Below the pieces are notes generated by a model. The model did not search any database. It saw only the letters and a list, made by a program, of their open reading frames with translations, and was not told the DNA's origin. A DNA stretch of 64,000 bases from Burkholderiales bacterium 70-64 (GTDB lineage Bacteria > Pseudomonadota > Gammaproteobacteria > Burkholderiales > Burkholderiaceae_E). Shown here piece after piece: positions 1 to 7,954 of the stretch. How positions within the stretch are numbered: position 1 is the stretch's first letter; the number at the start of each line of letters is the position of its first letter. The stretch spans positions 1-64,000 of the forward strand of contig MKUQ01000030.1 of assembly GCA_001898645.1 (NCBI GenBank), written 5' to 3'. The position numbers were made by a program, and so were the translations under genes.

Positions 1-171
1 AACAGCGCCAAGTTGGCCAGGAAGGTCCGGGTCATGACTTTCGGTGCGCGCACGAAAGCAGGGCTCGCACTCGAGGTGAATCCGGTGATTCCGGTCGACG
101 CGTTCGGCTTGCGACGCGATCTCCCGCACGATGAGCTCGTGGGTGCCCTGCACCAGCTGCCTTGGTGGCAC
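1..171 (-). CDS. Hypothetical protein, N-terminal part, cut by the window edge
   Basis: An open frame on the reverse strand begins with GTG at 171, preceded by an AAGGAG ribosome-binding site at 175-180, and stays open for 57 codons to the edge. An in-frame stop lies just upstream, so the frame cannot start much earlier. The peptide starts MPPRQLVQGTHELIVREIAS and then is polar with three cysteines and several histidines. I do not recognise the family. The frame on the opposite strand over the same bases looks less protein-like. The short spacing between Shine-Dalgarno and start (3 nt) is a weakness. Confidence 0.35.
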   Translation of the reverse strand, partial: MPPRQLVQGTHELIVREIASQAERVDRNHRIHLECEPCFRARTESHDPDLPGQLGAV

Positions 172-499
172 GTGCTCCTTCTTTCACACGTCATGCCGTG
201 CCCTCCATGCCACGGCATCGGCGTGGCGGGCAGCCCGGATGCGAACCCTTGATCACCAGCTCCTGCGCTTTCACGGTCGTCGGTTCTCCCCCGCTTCACA
301 GCGCTCGCCTGATCCCGAACTGTGGTGTACTCTACTAAGATATATTTAGTATACTCCTTCAAAAGGGTGACGTGGAATCGCAAGCTGCATTGCCAACCGA
401 CCGTCGATCCACGGGATTCACGGGCTTCAGAACCGCCGTTCGTGCAGCTCGAGCAGGCAGGGTCGATGGGTACGGTGCAGCCAGGGGGAGGCCATCCAG
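172..499. other. Intergenic region between divergent genes
   Basis: About 330 bp with no convincing gene. It holds the only strongly AT-rich patch nearby (about 330-360), described separately as an operator, and a long untranslated stretch before the membrane protein gene at 500. The forward frames here are short and lack ribosome-binding sites. A GTG-initiated 27-codon reverse frame around 195-278 is also possible, but nothing supports it. Confidence 0.5.
333..359 (+). promoter_or_regulatory. AT-rich operator/promoter, NsrR-like
   Basis: A perfect inverted repeat TACTAA-N7-TTAGTA (333-351) overlaps a -10-like TATACT (350-355). Read from 337, the sequence AAGATATATTT followed by AGTATACTCCTT agrees with the known NsrR consensus (AAGATGCATTT dyad) at about 16 of 23 positions by eye. 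NsrR is the [2Fe-2S] nitric oxide-sensing repressor, and the operon downstream encodes DUF2249 and Fe-S assembly proteins of the kind found in nitrosative-stress regulons. The regulator assignment is inference; no nsrR gene is in the window. Confidence 0.4.
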
Positions 500-1885
500 A
501 TGATGATCAGATCCGGGGTTTCGCGCTGGACGATGGTGCATTTCGGCCTGGCCATCGTCGCGCTCCTGGCCGCCGAGGTGCTGTTCGTCCTGGGCTACTC
601 CGACCCGCTGTCCGGATTACGCGCACCCGCCACGCTGGTCGCGGTTCATCTCCTCACCATCGGCTGGCTCAGCCTGCTGATGCTTGGCGCGCTGTATCAA
701 TTCGTCCCCGTCATCACCAACACTCGACTGTATAGCCAGCGCCTGCCGCTGTATTCGCTCATCGCGATCATCACGGGACTGGCCGCAATGCTGGCCGGCT
801 TCCTGGCATTGGGCGGGCTGAGCGTGCTCACGATTGCCTGGCTGCCGATCGGCGGCAGCCTCGTGATCGCGGGTTTCGCGCTCGGGGCGATCGACCTCTG
901 GGTGACGCTCTGGCGCGTACGACCGCTGCCTCTGCCGGCGGGATTCGTGGCCGTCGGCCTCGGTTTCCTGTTGTTGACCGGCCTGATCGGCCTCGGATTC
1001 GCGCTCACTTTCACGCTGCCGCAGCCACCGGGCTTCCTGCTGGCACTGACCGCCGAAGGGCTCAGCCTGCATCTCGCAGCGGGCCTCGGCGGCTGGTTCA
1101 CGCTGACCGTGATGGGTGTCAGCTATCGGCTGCTGTCGATGTTCATGCTGTCACCCGATGAGCCGCACCGCACGACCTATGCGGCACTGATCCTGACCGT
1201 GACGGGCCTGCTGTTGCTGATCGCTGCCGGGCTGGGCGGGGCGTGGGCGGGATTGGCCTCGGGCTGGGGCAAGTCGATCGGTGCGGCGCTCGCCGGTCTC
1301 GGCGTGGCTTTCTATCTGGTCGATATCGCACGGTTCTACCGCACGCGCAGCCGGCGTCATCTGGAATTGAACAGCACGACGGCGGCCGCGGCACTGGGCC
1401 TGGTCACTCTGGCCCTGGCGGCCGGCGCGCTGGCGGCGGCATGGGGCGTGCTCGATCGCTTTGCCGGTGCAATCGGCTATCTGTTCGTCCTGGGTGGCCT
1501 GACGGGACTTGGGCTCAGCCAGCTCTACAAGGTCGTCCCGTTCCTGACCTGGCTCGAGCTGTTCGGGCCGAAGCTCGGCAAAGGGCCGGTGCCGCGGGTT
1601 CAGGACCTCGTCGACGAGCGCCGCGCCATGCCGTGGTTCGTGCTCTATTTCGCGACGGCGCTGGCGGCGGCGGGGTCGATCGCGCTCGACCAGGCGCCGG
1701 CGTGGAGACTGGCTGCCGGCCTGCAATTGGCGGCCACGGTGCTGATCGTGATCGAGCTGTGGCGTTCTCGCCATCCGGACCCGAACCTCAAGCCTGCACC
1801 GATGAAGCTGCCGGTCGTGCCCGCGCCGGGAGCCAAATCGGCGGCCTTTGCCTCGCCCTCATCCCGTCAAAGGAGTACGACATGA
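500..1885 (+). CDS. Polytopic membrane protein of a DUF2249 operon
   Basis: A 461-residue integral membrane protein with about 12 hydrophobic helices. Histidines sit within or beside helices at about residues 14, 50 (AVHLLTIGWLS) and 191 (LSLHLAAGLGGW), a pattern reminiscent of heme-binding NnrS or heme-copper-oxidase-like proteins, but I cannot assign it to a defined enzyme. The start ATG at 500 has a GGGGGAG ribosome-binding site 9 nt upstream. The stop overlaps the next start (ATGA, 1882-1885), so it is translationally coupled to the DUF2249 gene. The C-terminal 30 or so residues are soluble and proline-rich. The context suggests a role in anaerobic or nitrosative metabolism, by inference only. 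Confidence 0.8.
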   Translation: MMIRSGVSRWTMVHFGLAIVALLAAEVLFVLGYSDPLSGLRAPATLVAVHLLTIGWLSLLMLGALYQFVPVITNTRLYSQRLPLYSLIAIITGLAAMLAGFLALGGLSVLTIAWLPIGGSLVIAGFALGAIDLWVTLWRVRPLPLPAGFVAVGLGFLLLTGLIGLGFALTFTLPQPPGFLLALTAEGLSLHLAAGLGGWFTLTVMGVSYRLLSMFMLSPDEPHRTTYAALILTVTGLLLLIAAGLGGAWAGLASGWGKSIGAALAGLGVAFYLVDIARFYRTRSRRHLELNSTTAAAALGLVTLALAAGALAAAWGVLDRFAGAIGYLFVLGGLTGLGLSQLYKVVPFLTWLELFGPKLGKGPVPRVQDLVDERRAMPWFVLYFATALAAAGSIALDQAPAWRLAAGLQLAATVLIVIELWRSRHPDPNLKPAPMKLPVVPAPGAKSAAFASPSSRQRSTT

Positions 1886-2433
1886 CCGTATCGCTCCATA
1901 CCCTCGACGTGCGCCCGATCCTGAAGGCGGGCGGCGAGCCGCTTGCCGAAATCATGAACGCAACCGCCGCACTCGGCAGCGGCGAGGGCCTGCGCCTGCT
2001 GGCCAATTTCAAGCCGGTACCGCTCTTTTCGATCATGCAGAAGAAAGGCTACGCGCATCACGAAAAGGAGCTCGGCGGCGGCGATTGGGAGATCGTCTTC
2101 GAACCCAGTGCCGCAGCAGAAGCCGCCGCACCTGCCGCGCCCGCGGAAACGGCGCCCGCCCGACCCGGGCAGGACGATGCCGGCGGCTGGCCTGCACCGA
2201 GCCGCTCGCTCGACAATCGCGGCATGATGCCGCCGGAACCGATGGTCACCACCCTCGAAGCCATCGAGAGCATGGCGGCCGGCGAGGTGCTGGAGGGCTG
2301 GTACGACCGCGATCCGCTGTTGCTGTATCCGGAGCTCGAGACGCGCGGCCACGAGCACCGGTGCGAGAAGCGCGGTCCCGGCGAATATCGCGTGCTGATC
2401 CGTTGCGGCACCCGGCAGGAACGCGCGTCATGA
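1882..2433 (+). CDS. Tandem DUF2249 domain protein
   Basis: A 183-residue soluble protein with two DUF2249 units. The first covers about residues 5-75 and starts TLDVRPILKAGGEPL. The second covers about 115-180 and contains the typical LDNRGMMPPEPMV opening and the PLLLYPELE segment. An Ala/Pro-rich linker (about 78-110) separates them. DUF2249 is a small TusA/SirA-like fold often encoded beside denitrification, hemerythrin and Fe-S repair genes; its biochemical role is unsettled. The ATG at 1882 is preceded by AAGGAG (1870-1875). It overlaps the upstream stop by 4 nt and its own stop overlaps the next start (ATGA at 2430). Confidence 0.85.
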   Translation: MTVSLHTLDVRPILKAGGEPLAEIMNATAALGSGEGLRLLANFKPVPLFSIMQKKGYAHHEKELGGGDWEIVFEPSAAAEAAAPAAPAETAPARPGQDDAGGWPAPSRSLDNRGMMPPEPMVTTLEAIESMAAGEVLEGWYDRDPLLLYPELETRGHEHRCEKRGPGEYRVLIRCGTRQERAS

Positions 2434-2738
2434 GCACGCCCACTGCCGAGCAGTTGCGCGAACTGTTGAAGGACGTGTTCGACCCGGAGCTCGGGTACAA
2501 CATCGTCGATCTCGGCCTGGTCTATGGAGTCGAGATCGCCGACGGCGTGGTGACGGTCACGATGACGATGACCACACCCGGCTGCCCTGCCTCGGACATG
2601 ATCCAGGGAGGCGTCAGGCACCGGCTGGAAGAAGTGAAAGGGGTGGACGACATCGTCATCGACCTGGTCTGGGAGCCTCCGTGGGGCCCCCATGCGATGA
2701 GCCCGGCGGGCAAGGAACATTTCGGCGTCGAGGACTGA
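2430..2738 (+). CDS. MIP18/DUF59 metal-sulfur cluster assembly factor
   Basis: A 102-residue protein of the MIP18 (DUF59, SufT/PaaD-like) family. Visible hallmarks are the N-terminal helix LRELLKDVFDPELGYNIVDL with the conserved DPE, the VTVTMTMTTPGCPASD strand-loop carrying the single conserved cysteine, and the hydrophobic DLVWEPPWGP segment near the C-terminus. Family members assist maturation of Fe-S proteins. The start overlaps the DUF2249 stop, so the two are made together. A role in repairing or loading Fe-S clusters under nitrosative stress fits the operon but is inferred. Confidence 0.85.
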   Translation: MSTPTAEQLRELLKDVFDPELGYNIVDLGLVYGVEIADGVVTVTMTMTTPGCPASDMIQGGVRHRLEEVKGVDDIVIDLVWEPPWGPHAMSPAGKEHFGVED

Positions 2739-2838
2739 CCGCACATGGACACACCCGAGCCGCAGCAGAGAGAGTCGTGTGCCGGCGATCGCGTCGAGCC
2801 GGCTCTATCCACCCACAGCGTGACGCAAAAGGAGCTTC

Positions 2839-3081
2839 ATGATGAGCGATAGCGAAAACCTCGATGTCCGCCAGCTGATCCCCATGAAACGGCACAGCAC
2901 GATCTTCAGCACCTGGCAGAACCTGGCCCCGGGCAAGAGCTTCGTCCTGATCAACGACCACGATCCGAAACCGCTCTATTACCAGTTCGACGCGGAACAC
3001 CACGGGAAGTTCACCTGGGACTACATCGAATCCGGCCCCGAGGCCTGGCGCGTGAGGATCGGCAAGGCCGCGACGGCCTGA
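2839..3081 (+). CDS. Single-domain DUF2249 protein
   Basis: An 80-residue one-domain DUF2249 protein. It carries the LDVRQLIPMKRHSTIFSTW opening and the PKPLYYQFDAEH segment that matches the PLPLYPEL core of the family. It lies 100 bp behind the DUF59 gene on the same strand with a strong AAAAGGAG site (2827-2834); ATG at 2839 or 2842 could serve as start. It differs from the two DUF2249 units of the upstream gene, so it is not a recent duplicate. It is probably the last gene of this operon, since the next gene is on the other strand. Confidence 0.8.
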   Translation: MMSDSENLDVRQLIPMKRHSTIFSTWQNLAPGKSFVLINDHDPKPLYYQFDAEHHGKFTWDYIESGPEAWRVRIGKAATA

Positions 3082-3141
3082 ACGGAGGAGACGGTCGATC
3101 CGGCGTCCCGGACGCAGCCGGAAGCGCGTAGCGCATCCCGG

Positions 3142-3159
3142 CCGGCCGGGACCGGCCGG
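3142..3159. terminator. GC hairpin between convergent genes
   Basis: A perfect 8-bp inverted repeat CCGGCCGG-GA-CCGGCCGG lies in the 136-bp gap between the DUF2249 gene and the oppositely oriented ilvD. It has no T-run, so it would be at best a weak intrinsic terminator usable from either side. Confidence 0.3.
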
Positions 3160-3217
3160 AAGTCGGGGGCGACGAGGGGCCGCTGCCGTGCATGCGCAGG
3201 GCGCATTCCGCGGCCCG

Positions 3218-5053
3218 TCAATCGTCCAGCAACGACAGATCCCTGACCGCTCCCTTGTCAGCCGACATCGCGAGCTTCGCATAGGCCCTCAACGCCGCCG
3301 AGACCTTCCGCTTCCGCGGCCGTGCCGGCTTCCAGCCCGACGCCTCCTGCTCCACGCGCCGCCTGGCGAGCTCCTCGTCGGACAGCAGCACATCAATGCG
3401 ACGGTTCGGGATGTCGATGCGGATCCGGTCGCCGTGGCGCACCAGGCCGATCGGTCCGCCCGCTGCAGCTTCCGGTGACACGTGGCCGATCGACAGGCCC
3501 GAGGTTCCGCCGGAGAAGCGCCCATCGGTCAGCAGCGCGCAGACCTTGCCCAGGCCCTTGGCCTTGATATACGAGGTGGGATAAAGCATCTCCTGCATGC
3601 CGGGGCCGCCGCGCGGGCCCTCGTAGCGCACCACGACGACGTCGCCGGGCTTCACCTCGTCCTTCAGGATGCGCTCGACGGCTTCGTCCTGCGATTCCGT
3701 GACATGGGCGGAGCCCTCGAATACCAGCAGTGAGTCGTCCACGCCGGCCGTCTTCACCACGCAGCCGTCGGGCGCGATGTTGCCCACCAGCACGGCCAGA
3801 CCGCCCTCCTGCGAGTAGGCGTGGCCGTTGGAGCGGACGCAGCCCTCGACGCGATCGGTGTCCAGCGAAGGCCAGCGGGTATCCTGACTGAAGGCCACCT
3901 GGGTCGGGATGCCGGCGGGGCCGGCGCGGTAGAAGCGCTTCACCTCCTCGGAGGGTTCACGCATGACGTCCCACTCGTCCAGGGCGTGCTTCAGCGTGGG
4001 CGCGTGGATGGTGGGCACCCCGGTGTGCAGCTTGCCGGCGCGCTCGAGCTCGCCGAGGATCGCCATGATGCCGCCTGCGCGGTGCACGTCCTCGACGTGG
4101 TACTGCTGAGTGTTGGGCGCCACCTTGCACAATTGGGGCACCACGCGCGAGAGGCGGTCGATGTCCTTCATCGTGAAGTCGACACCGGCCTCCTGGGCGA
4201 TCGCCAGGATGTGCAGGATGGTGTTGGTCGAGCCGCCCATCGCGATGTCCAGCGTCATCGCGTTCTCGAAGGCCTCACGGCCCATCGAGCGCGGCAGGAT
4301 GCTCCCGTCGCCCTGCTCGTAATAGCGACGGGCCAGCTCCACGACCAGGCGGCCGGCGCGCTCGAAGAGCTTCCGGCGGTCGGCATGAGTGGCCACCACG
4401 GTGCCGTTGCCGGGCAGGGCCAGGCCAAGCGCCTCGGCCAGGCAGTTCATCGAGTTGGCGGTGAACATCCCGGAGCACGAGCCGCAGGTGGGGCAGGCGG
4501 AGTGCTCGACCGCGGCCACGGTTTCGTCGCTCACGGCGGGGTCGGCGGCCATCACCATCGCATCGATGAGGTCGAGCTTGTGGTCGGCCAGGCGCGTCTT
4601 GCCTGCCTCCATCGGGCCGCCGGTCACGAACACCGCCGGGATGTTCAGGCGCATCGCGGCCATCAGCATGCCGGGGGTGATCTTGTCGCAGTTGGAGATG
4701 CACACCATGGCATCGGCGCAGTGCGCGTTGACCATGTATTCGACCGAGTCCGCGATGATGTCGCGGCTGGGCAGCGAGTAGAGCATGCCGTCGTGGCCCA
4801 TCGCGATGCCGTCGTCCACCGCGATGGTGTTGAACTCCTTGGCCACGCCACCGGCCGCCTCGATCTCGCGCGCCACCAGCTGGCCCAGGTCCTTCAGGTG
4901 CACGTGCCCCGGCACGAACTGCGTGAACGAGTTGGCCACCGCGATGATCGGCTTGTCGAAGTCGGCATCCTTCATGCCGGTGGCGCGCCACAGCGCGCGC
5001 GCGCCCGCCATGTTGCGGCCGGCAGTGGAGGTCCTGGAGCGGTAGGCAGGCAT
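3218..5053 (-). CDS. ilvD: Dihydroxy-acid dehydratase
   Basis: IlvD dehydrates 2,3-dihydroxy-isovalerate and 2,3-dihydroxy-methylvalerate to the 2-oxo acids of valine and isoleucine synthesis. The product is 611 residues, the usual length for the E. coli-type enzyme. Fe-S and Mg ligand motifs are present: SNCDKITPG with Cys122, [11 protein letters not shown] around residues 187-197, and [11 protein letters not shown] at 80-90. The start is the [21 protein letters not shown]-terminus typical of the family. It stands alone on the reverse strand, about 130 bp below the DUF2478 gene. Confidence 0.97.
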   Translation of the reverse strand: MPAYRSRTSTAGRNMAGARALWRATGMKDADFDKPIIAVANSFTQFVPGHVHLKDLGQLVAREIEAAGGVAKEFNTIAVDDGIAMGHDGMLYSLPSRDIIADSVEYMVNAHCADAMVCISNCDKITPGMLMAAMRLNIPAVFVTGGPMEAGKTRLADHKLDLIDAMVMAADPAVSDETVAAVEHSACPTCGSCSGMFTANSMNCLAEALGLALPGNGTVVATHADRRKLFERAGRLVVELARRYYEQGDGSILPRSMGREAFENAMTLDIAMGGSTNTILHILAIAQEAGVDFTMKDIDRLSRVVPQLCKVAPNTQQYHVEDVHRAGGIMAILGELERAGKLHTGVPTIHAPTLKHALDEWDVMREPSEEVKRFYRAGPAGIPTQVAFSQDTRWPSLDTDRVEGCVRSNGHAYSQEGGLAVLVGNIAPDGCVVKTAGVDDSLLVFEGSAHVTESQDEAVERILKDEVKPGDVVVVRYEGPRGGPGMQEMLYPTSYIKAKGLGKVCALLTDGRFSGGTSGLSIGHVSPEAAAGGPIGLVRHGDRIRIDIPNRRIDVLLSDEELARRRVEQEASGWKPARPRKRKVSAALRAYAKLAMSADKGAVRDLSLLDD

Positions 5054-5183
5054 CGGTGAACCCTCGTGGTATGCGGTTGCTGTTTCGTGCGAGGCTGCGC
5101 CGGGGCGCAGCCGGTGGCGTCAAGCGGGGATTGTCGCTCACCGGCGGCGATGGTACCTGCCGGATGCAAGCCGCCCGCCACCG

Positions 5184-5825
5184 TCACCCGGCCGGCATCC
5201 CGCACCGCGCACGTGCCGGTGCCGCGGCGCGCGGCGGCAGCACCTGCGCCAGCCACAGCGACACCGCCGCGGCCTGCGCTGGCAGCACCGCGGCCCCGCC
5301 GCTGAACCGTTCCCAGGACCCCAGATACGGCGTGGCCACGGCCGTCAGCACCGGCACGCCGTTGGCCATCAGCGCCAGCAGCTCCGCGGCGAACCCGCCG
5401 CCCTCGGCCTCGAGGCTGCCGAAGCGGTTGCTGATAACGAGATCGGGCGACTGCTCGAGCGCATCGCGCAGCACCCGGCTGGCGCGCGCGAATCCGTGAG
5501 GATCGGCTCGGCATGAGGTCGAGCCGCGACCCAGGCGCTGCGATACCAGGTACTCGTCGCGCGTCTCGATGTCGACCAGCACCATGGCGCCGTTGCAGCC
5601 CGGGCCGTCGGGATGCGTCATCAGCAGGCCGCGCACGCGGCGCCCGGCCTGCCGCTGCGCCCGCGCGACGGCGGCCAGCAGGGCATCGATGTCGACGCTG
5701 CCGTCGTCCAGGACGGCAGCGGCGGGCACGGGCGGACAGTCCACGGCCGCCGACCGTTGGGGACTCGCGGCGCTGGTTGGCGTGCCGGACGCGACCGGGA
5801 GCGGGAAAGCCGGGATCGAGCTCAT
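5184..5825 (-). CDS. DUF2478 family protein
   Basis: About 213 residues. The central part has LLMTHPDGPGCNGAMVLVDI, RLGRGSTSCRADPHGFARAS and LVISNRFGSLEAEGGGF, which I recognise as DUF2478, a P-loop-like family described as lying near molybdenum transport genes. The function is unknown. It follows the ModE-like gene by a few tens of bases on the same strand and is probably co-transcribed with it. An ATG five codons upstream (5840) is also possible; the ATG at 5825 is preferred because GGAA lies about 9 nt before it. The N-terminal 45 residues are low-complexity. Confidence 0.65.
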   Translation of the reverse strand: MSSIPAFPLPVASGTPTSAASPQRSAAVDCPPVPAAAVLDDGSVDIDALLAAVARAQRQAGRRVRGLLMTHPDGPGCNGAMVLVDIETRDEYLVSQRLGRGSTSCRADPHGFARASRVLRDALEQSPDLVISNRFGSLEAEGGGFAAELLALMANGVPVLTAVATPYLGSWERFSGGAAVLPAQAAAVSLWLAQVLPPRAAAPARARCGMPAG

Positions 5826-5850
5826 GGTTCCTGTTTCCAATATCCGGCGT

Positions 5851-6303
5851 TCAGCGGGCCAGCATGGCCATGAGCTTGCGGATGTCGTCGCGGCAGGCCG
5901 CGGCGGCGGTCTGCTCGATGTGCCGGTACAGCGCGATCAACTGCCGCCCCGCGTCGGTGAGCGCGCTGCCGCCGCCGTCGGCCCCGCCCTTGGCGGAATC
6001 GACCACCGGATGGCGCAGCGAGCGGTTCATCTCGTCGAGCAGGATCCATGCGCGCCGGTACGACATGTCGAGGCGCTTCGCGGCACCGGTGATCGACCCG
6101 GCCTGGTCGATGGCTTCCAGCAGCGCGATCTTGCCCGGTCCGACGGCGATCATGTCGCCGACGGTGATGCGGATGCGGAATCGCAGCACGGGCTCCGGCC
6201 GGCCCGGGGCCGTGCGGGGCGGTGTCCGGGCGCCGGCTTCGGGGCGGGAGGTCCTGGCGGGCATGGGATAGACCGATCGGGTCGTGTTCGCAGATCGCAG
6301 CAT
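5851..6303 (-). CDS. ModE-like winged-helix regulator without a molybdate domain
   Basis: A 150-residue DNA-binding protein matching the N-terminal domain of ModE (LysR-type winged helix). It has the helix-turn-helix GPGKIALLEAIDQAGSITGA (about 57-76), then AAKRLDMSYRRAW and the GGADGGGSALTDAGRQLI wing. The tandem Mop/TOBE molybdate-binding domains of full ModE are absent, so how it would sense its ligand is unclear. ATG at 6303 has an excellent GGAAGGAGGGG site 8 nt upstream. A ModE-box match at 6335-6362 lies 32 bp upstream, so it probably autoregulates and controls the divergent DUF2325 gene. Confidence 0.85.
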   Translation of the reverse strand: MLRSANTTRSVYPMPARTSRPEAGARTPPRTAPGRPEPVLRFRIRITVGDMIAVGPGKIALLEAIDQAGSITGAAKRLDMSYRRAWILLDEMNRSLRHPVVDSAKGGADGGGSALTDAGRQLIALYRHIEQTAAAACRDDIRKLMAMLAR

Positions 6304-6334
6304 AGACGACCCCTCCTTCCCACGCCCGTTCCCG

Positions 6335-6362
6335 ATCGTTATATTCTACTGTATATTTCGAA
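6335..6362. promoter_or_regulatory. ModE box between divergent genes
   Basis: The half-sites ATCGTTATAT (6335-6344) and TATATTTCGAA (6352-6362), separated by 7 bp, match the E. coli ModE consensus (ATCGnTATATA and TATATAACGAT) at about 10 of 11 and 8 of 11 positions by eye. The site lies between a ModE-like gene on the reverse strand and the DUF2325 gene on the forward strand, an autoregulatory position. It is one of very few AT-rich patches in this GC-rich sequence. Confidence 0.65.
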
Positions 6363-6425
6363 GCGGATGCCGCGGCCGCTGGCCTGCGGTGGTGTTTCCC
6401 ACTCTCCGCCGGCCACCGCGTGACC

Positions 6426-7754
6426 ATGTCGAATCTGCCGTTCCGTCCCGCTCTCCGGCCCACTGCCGCACCGTGGGCAGACAGGATCGCGGAGTCGCTC
6501 GCCGGGGGTGCCTGTCACCACGAGGCGCCCCCGCAAGCCGCTGTCTGTGGCAGCACCGCTCGCGCGCGCCTGATCGACCTGGATCCGCAGCTGCACTGTT
6601 CGGTGATCGGCACCTGTCTGTCGACCGCCGAGCTGCGCAGGCTGATGCGCAAATTCATGGACGTCGACGATGCGAACGACCTCGAGGTCCACCACGAAGC
6701 GGTGCGGATGGTGTCCCAGCACGCCGGGCTGGGGCGAGCGCTGCACAAGACGCTGGAGCAGCAGCACGGCTCGGCCGTGCAGCGTTTCGGCCGGGCCAGG
6801 GACACCGATGCGCTGATCGCCCTGTGGGAGGAAGCGCTGCGCCAGGGCGAAGTGCCCGGCGCCTACTGGGCGGTGCTCACGCATCGCCGCGTCACGCCTG
6901 CCCTGCGCCAGCGCGTGTTCGGTGATGTCCACATGCTGTCGCACCTGGTGGGTGCCGCCAACCGCGCCGACATCCGGCGCCTGGTCGCGCTCGAGCAGGA
7001 GAACGCCGAGCTGCGCAACCGCGTCGAGCGCCAGCAGGAACGTCTGACCGGGATCGGCGAGGAGCGCGATCGCGCGCTGGCCGAGCGCGACCAGCAGGCG
7101 TGCGAGCTGGTCGGAATGCGCAGCGCGCTGGCCCGGGGCGCGCAAGAGGAGGCCCGGCATCGCGAGACCGCCGCCGAGGTCGCCGCGCTGTCGGCCGCGG
7201 TCGCGGCGCAGACCCGGCGGCGCGAGCAGGCCGAAGGCGCTGCGCTCGCCGCCGGCGCCGACGCGCAGCGGCTCGAGCAGGAGCTGGCGCGCCTGCACGC
7301 CTGTGTCGCGGAGCTGGCGCACGAGCTCGCCGCCGCCGAGACCCAGCTGCGCGAGATGGCGAGCGGCGCCGATGCCGCCGGTTCGACGCTGAGCCGCCTG
7401 TTGCGCGGCCAGCGCGTGCTCTACGTCGGAGGCCGGCCGAGCTCGAACCCGGCCATCCGCGACCTGGTGTTGCGCCACGGCGGCGAATACCAGCGCCACG
7501 ACGGCGGCATCGAGGACCGCAAGGGCCTGCTCGCCTCGGCAGCGGCATGGGCGACGCTGGTGGTGTTCCCGGTCGACTGCATCGACCACGATTCGGCGCT
7601 CGCGCTCAAGCGCATGTGCATGCGCCAGGGCACGCGCTTCGTCGCCCTGCGCAGCGCCGGCGTGGCGAGCTTCGCCAACGGCGTCTCCGCGCTGGAGGCG
7701 GCGGAGATGCGGGCCGGGCTGCCGGCCATGCACCTGTGCCCGAAGCACGGCTAG
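6426..7754 (+). CDS. Coiled-coil protein with C-terminal DUF2325 domain
   Basis: About 442 residues. The N-terminal 170 residues are mostly helical. Residues about 175-325 are an Ala/Glu/Arg/Leu-rich coiled coil (LVALEQENAELRNRVERQQE and onward). The last 95 residues are DUF2325, beginning VLYVGGRPSSNPAIRDLVLR and carrying VVFPVDCIDHDSA and KRMC. DUF2325 is of unknown function, and some members are linked to metal or molybdenum loci. The start may be GTG 6420 or ATG 6426; neither has a strong ribosome-binding site. It is divergent from the ModE-like gene across the ModE box, so it is probably controlled by that regulator. Confidence 0.75.
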   Translation: MSNLPFRPALRPTAAPWADRIAESLAGGACHHEAPPQAAVCGSTARARLIDLDPQLHCSVIGTCLSTAELRRLMRKFMDVDDANDLEVHHEAVRMVSQHAGLGRALHKTLEQQHGSAVQRFGRARDTDALIALWEEALRQGEVPGAYWAVLTHRRVTPALRQRVFGDVHMLSHLVGAANRADIRRLVALEQENAELRNRVERQQERLTGIGEERDRALAERDQQACELVGMRSALARGAQEEARHRETAAEVAALSAAVAAQTRRREQAEGAALAAGADAQRLEQELARLHACVAELAHELAAAETQLREMASGADAAGSTLSRLLRGQRVLYVGGRPSSNPAIRDLVLRHGGEYQRHDGGIEDRKGLLASAAAWATLVVFPVDCIDHDSALALKRMCMRQGTRFVALRSAGVASFANGVSALEAAEMRAGLPAMHLCPKHG

Positions 7755-7781
7755 GGCCTACCCCACCCGGCCGCCCTCCGC

Positions 7782-7787
7782 TATACT
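7782..7787 (+). promoter_or_regulatory. Promoter -10 element of the fluoride operon
   Basis: TATACT, a 5 of 6 match to the sigma-70 -10 hexamer, lies 8-9 bp before the first base of the fluoride aptamer, which puts the transcription start at the aptamer's 5' end. No good -35 is visible at 17 bp spacing, so the promoter may be weak or need an activator. Confidence 0.5.
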
Positions 7788-7795
7788 GGCTGTCA

Positions 7796-7846
7796 GTGGA
7801 GATGGCATACCTCCCTTAACCGCCGGTCACGGCTGATGATGCCTAC
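7796..7846 (+). promoter_or_regulatory. Fluoride riboswitch (crcB motif RNA)
   Basis: The conserved parts of the crcB motif are all present and in order: GGAGATGGCATACCTCC (7798-7814), TTAACCGCCGG (7816-7826), and the hallmark 3' segment GGCTGATGATGCCTAC (7831-7846). The aptamer binds fluoride through magnesium ions and turns on downstream genes. It sits 108 bp upstream of crcB, the most common gene it controls. No U-run terminator follows; a Shine-Dalgarno-masking hairpin (7922-7954) suggests translational control. Confidence 0.95.
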
Positions 7847-7850
7847 GCAA

Positions 7851-7866
7851 GGCCCCTGGATGGGCC
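7851..7866 (+). promoter_or_regulatory. Hairpin downstream of the fluoride aptamer
   Basis: GGCCC-CTGGAT-GGGCC forms a 5-bp GC stem 4 nt after the aptamer. It lacks a following T-run, so it is not a classical terminator. It could be a spacer hairpin or part of the switching structure. A second imperfect stem (GGAATCC at 7883-7889 with GGACTCC at 7895-7901) follows. Confidence 0.35.
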
Positions 7867-7921
7867 GGTGTGGGCATTATTCGGAATCCTCTTCGGACTC
7901 CCCGATACGCGCTCGCTGCCG

Positions 7922-7954
7922 GTCGCTCCAGGTCTGTGAAGATGAAGGAGCGAC
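7922..7954 (+). promoter_or_regulatory. Shine-Dalgarno-sequestering hairpin before crcB
   Basis: GTCGCTCC (7922-7929) is perfectly complementary to GGAGCGAC (7947-7954), which contains the GGAG ribosome-binding core and the spacer right up to the crcB ATG at 7955. The 8-bp stem closes a 17-nt loop. It would hide the ribosome-binding site, making it a credible expression platform for the upstream fluoride aptamer. The pairing is seen directly; its regulatory role is inferred. Confidence 0.55.

Noticed and set aside
2745-2852. 35-codon forward frame between the DUF59 and second DUF2249 genes
   Set aside because: It starts with ATG but has no ribosome-binding site, a polar unconserved-looking sequence, and overlaps the next gene in another frame.
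3821-5059. Long forward-strand open frame opposite ilvD (412 codons)
   Set aside because: It is antisense to a clear ilvD, is full of Gly/His/Ala/Arg from GC-rich codons and has no domain pattern. Many similar long antisense frames in this window were dropped for the same reason.
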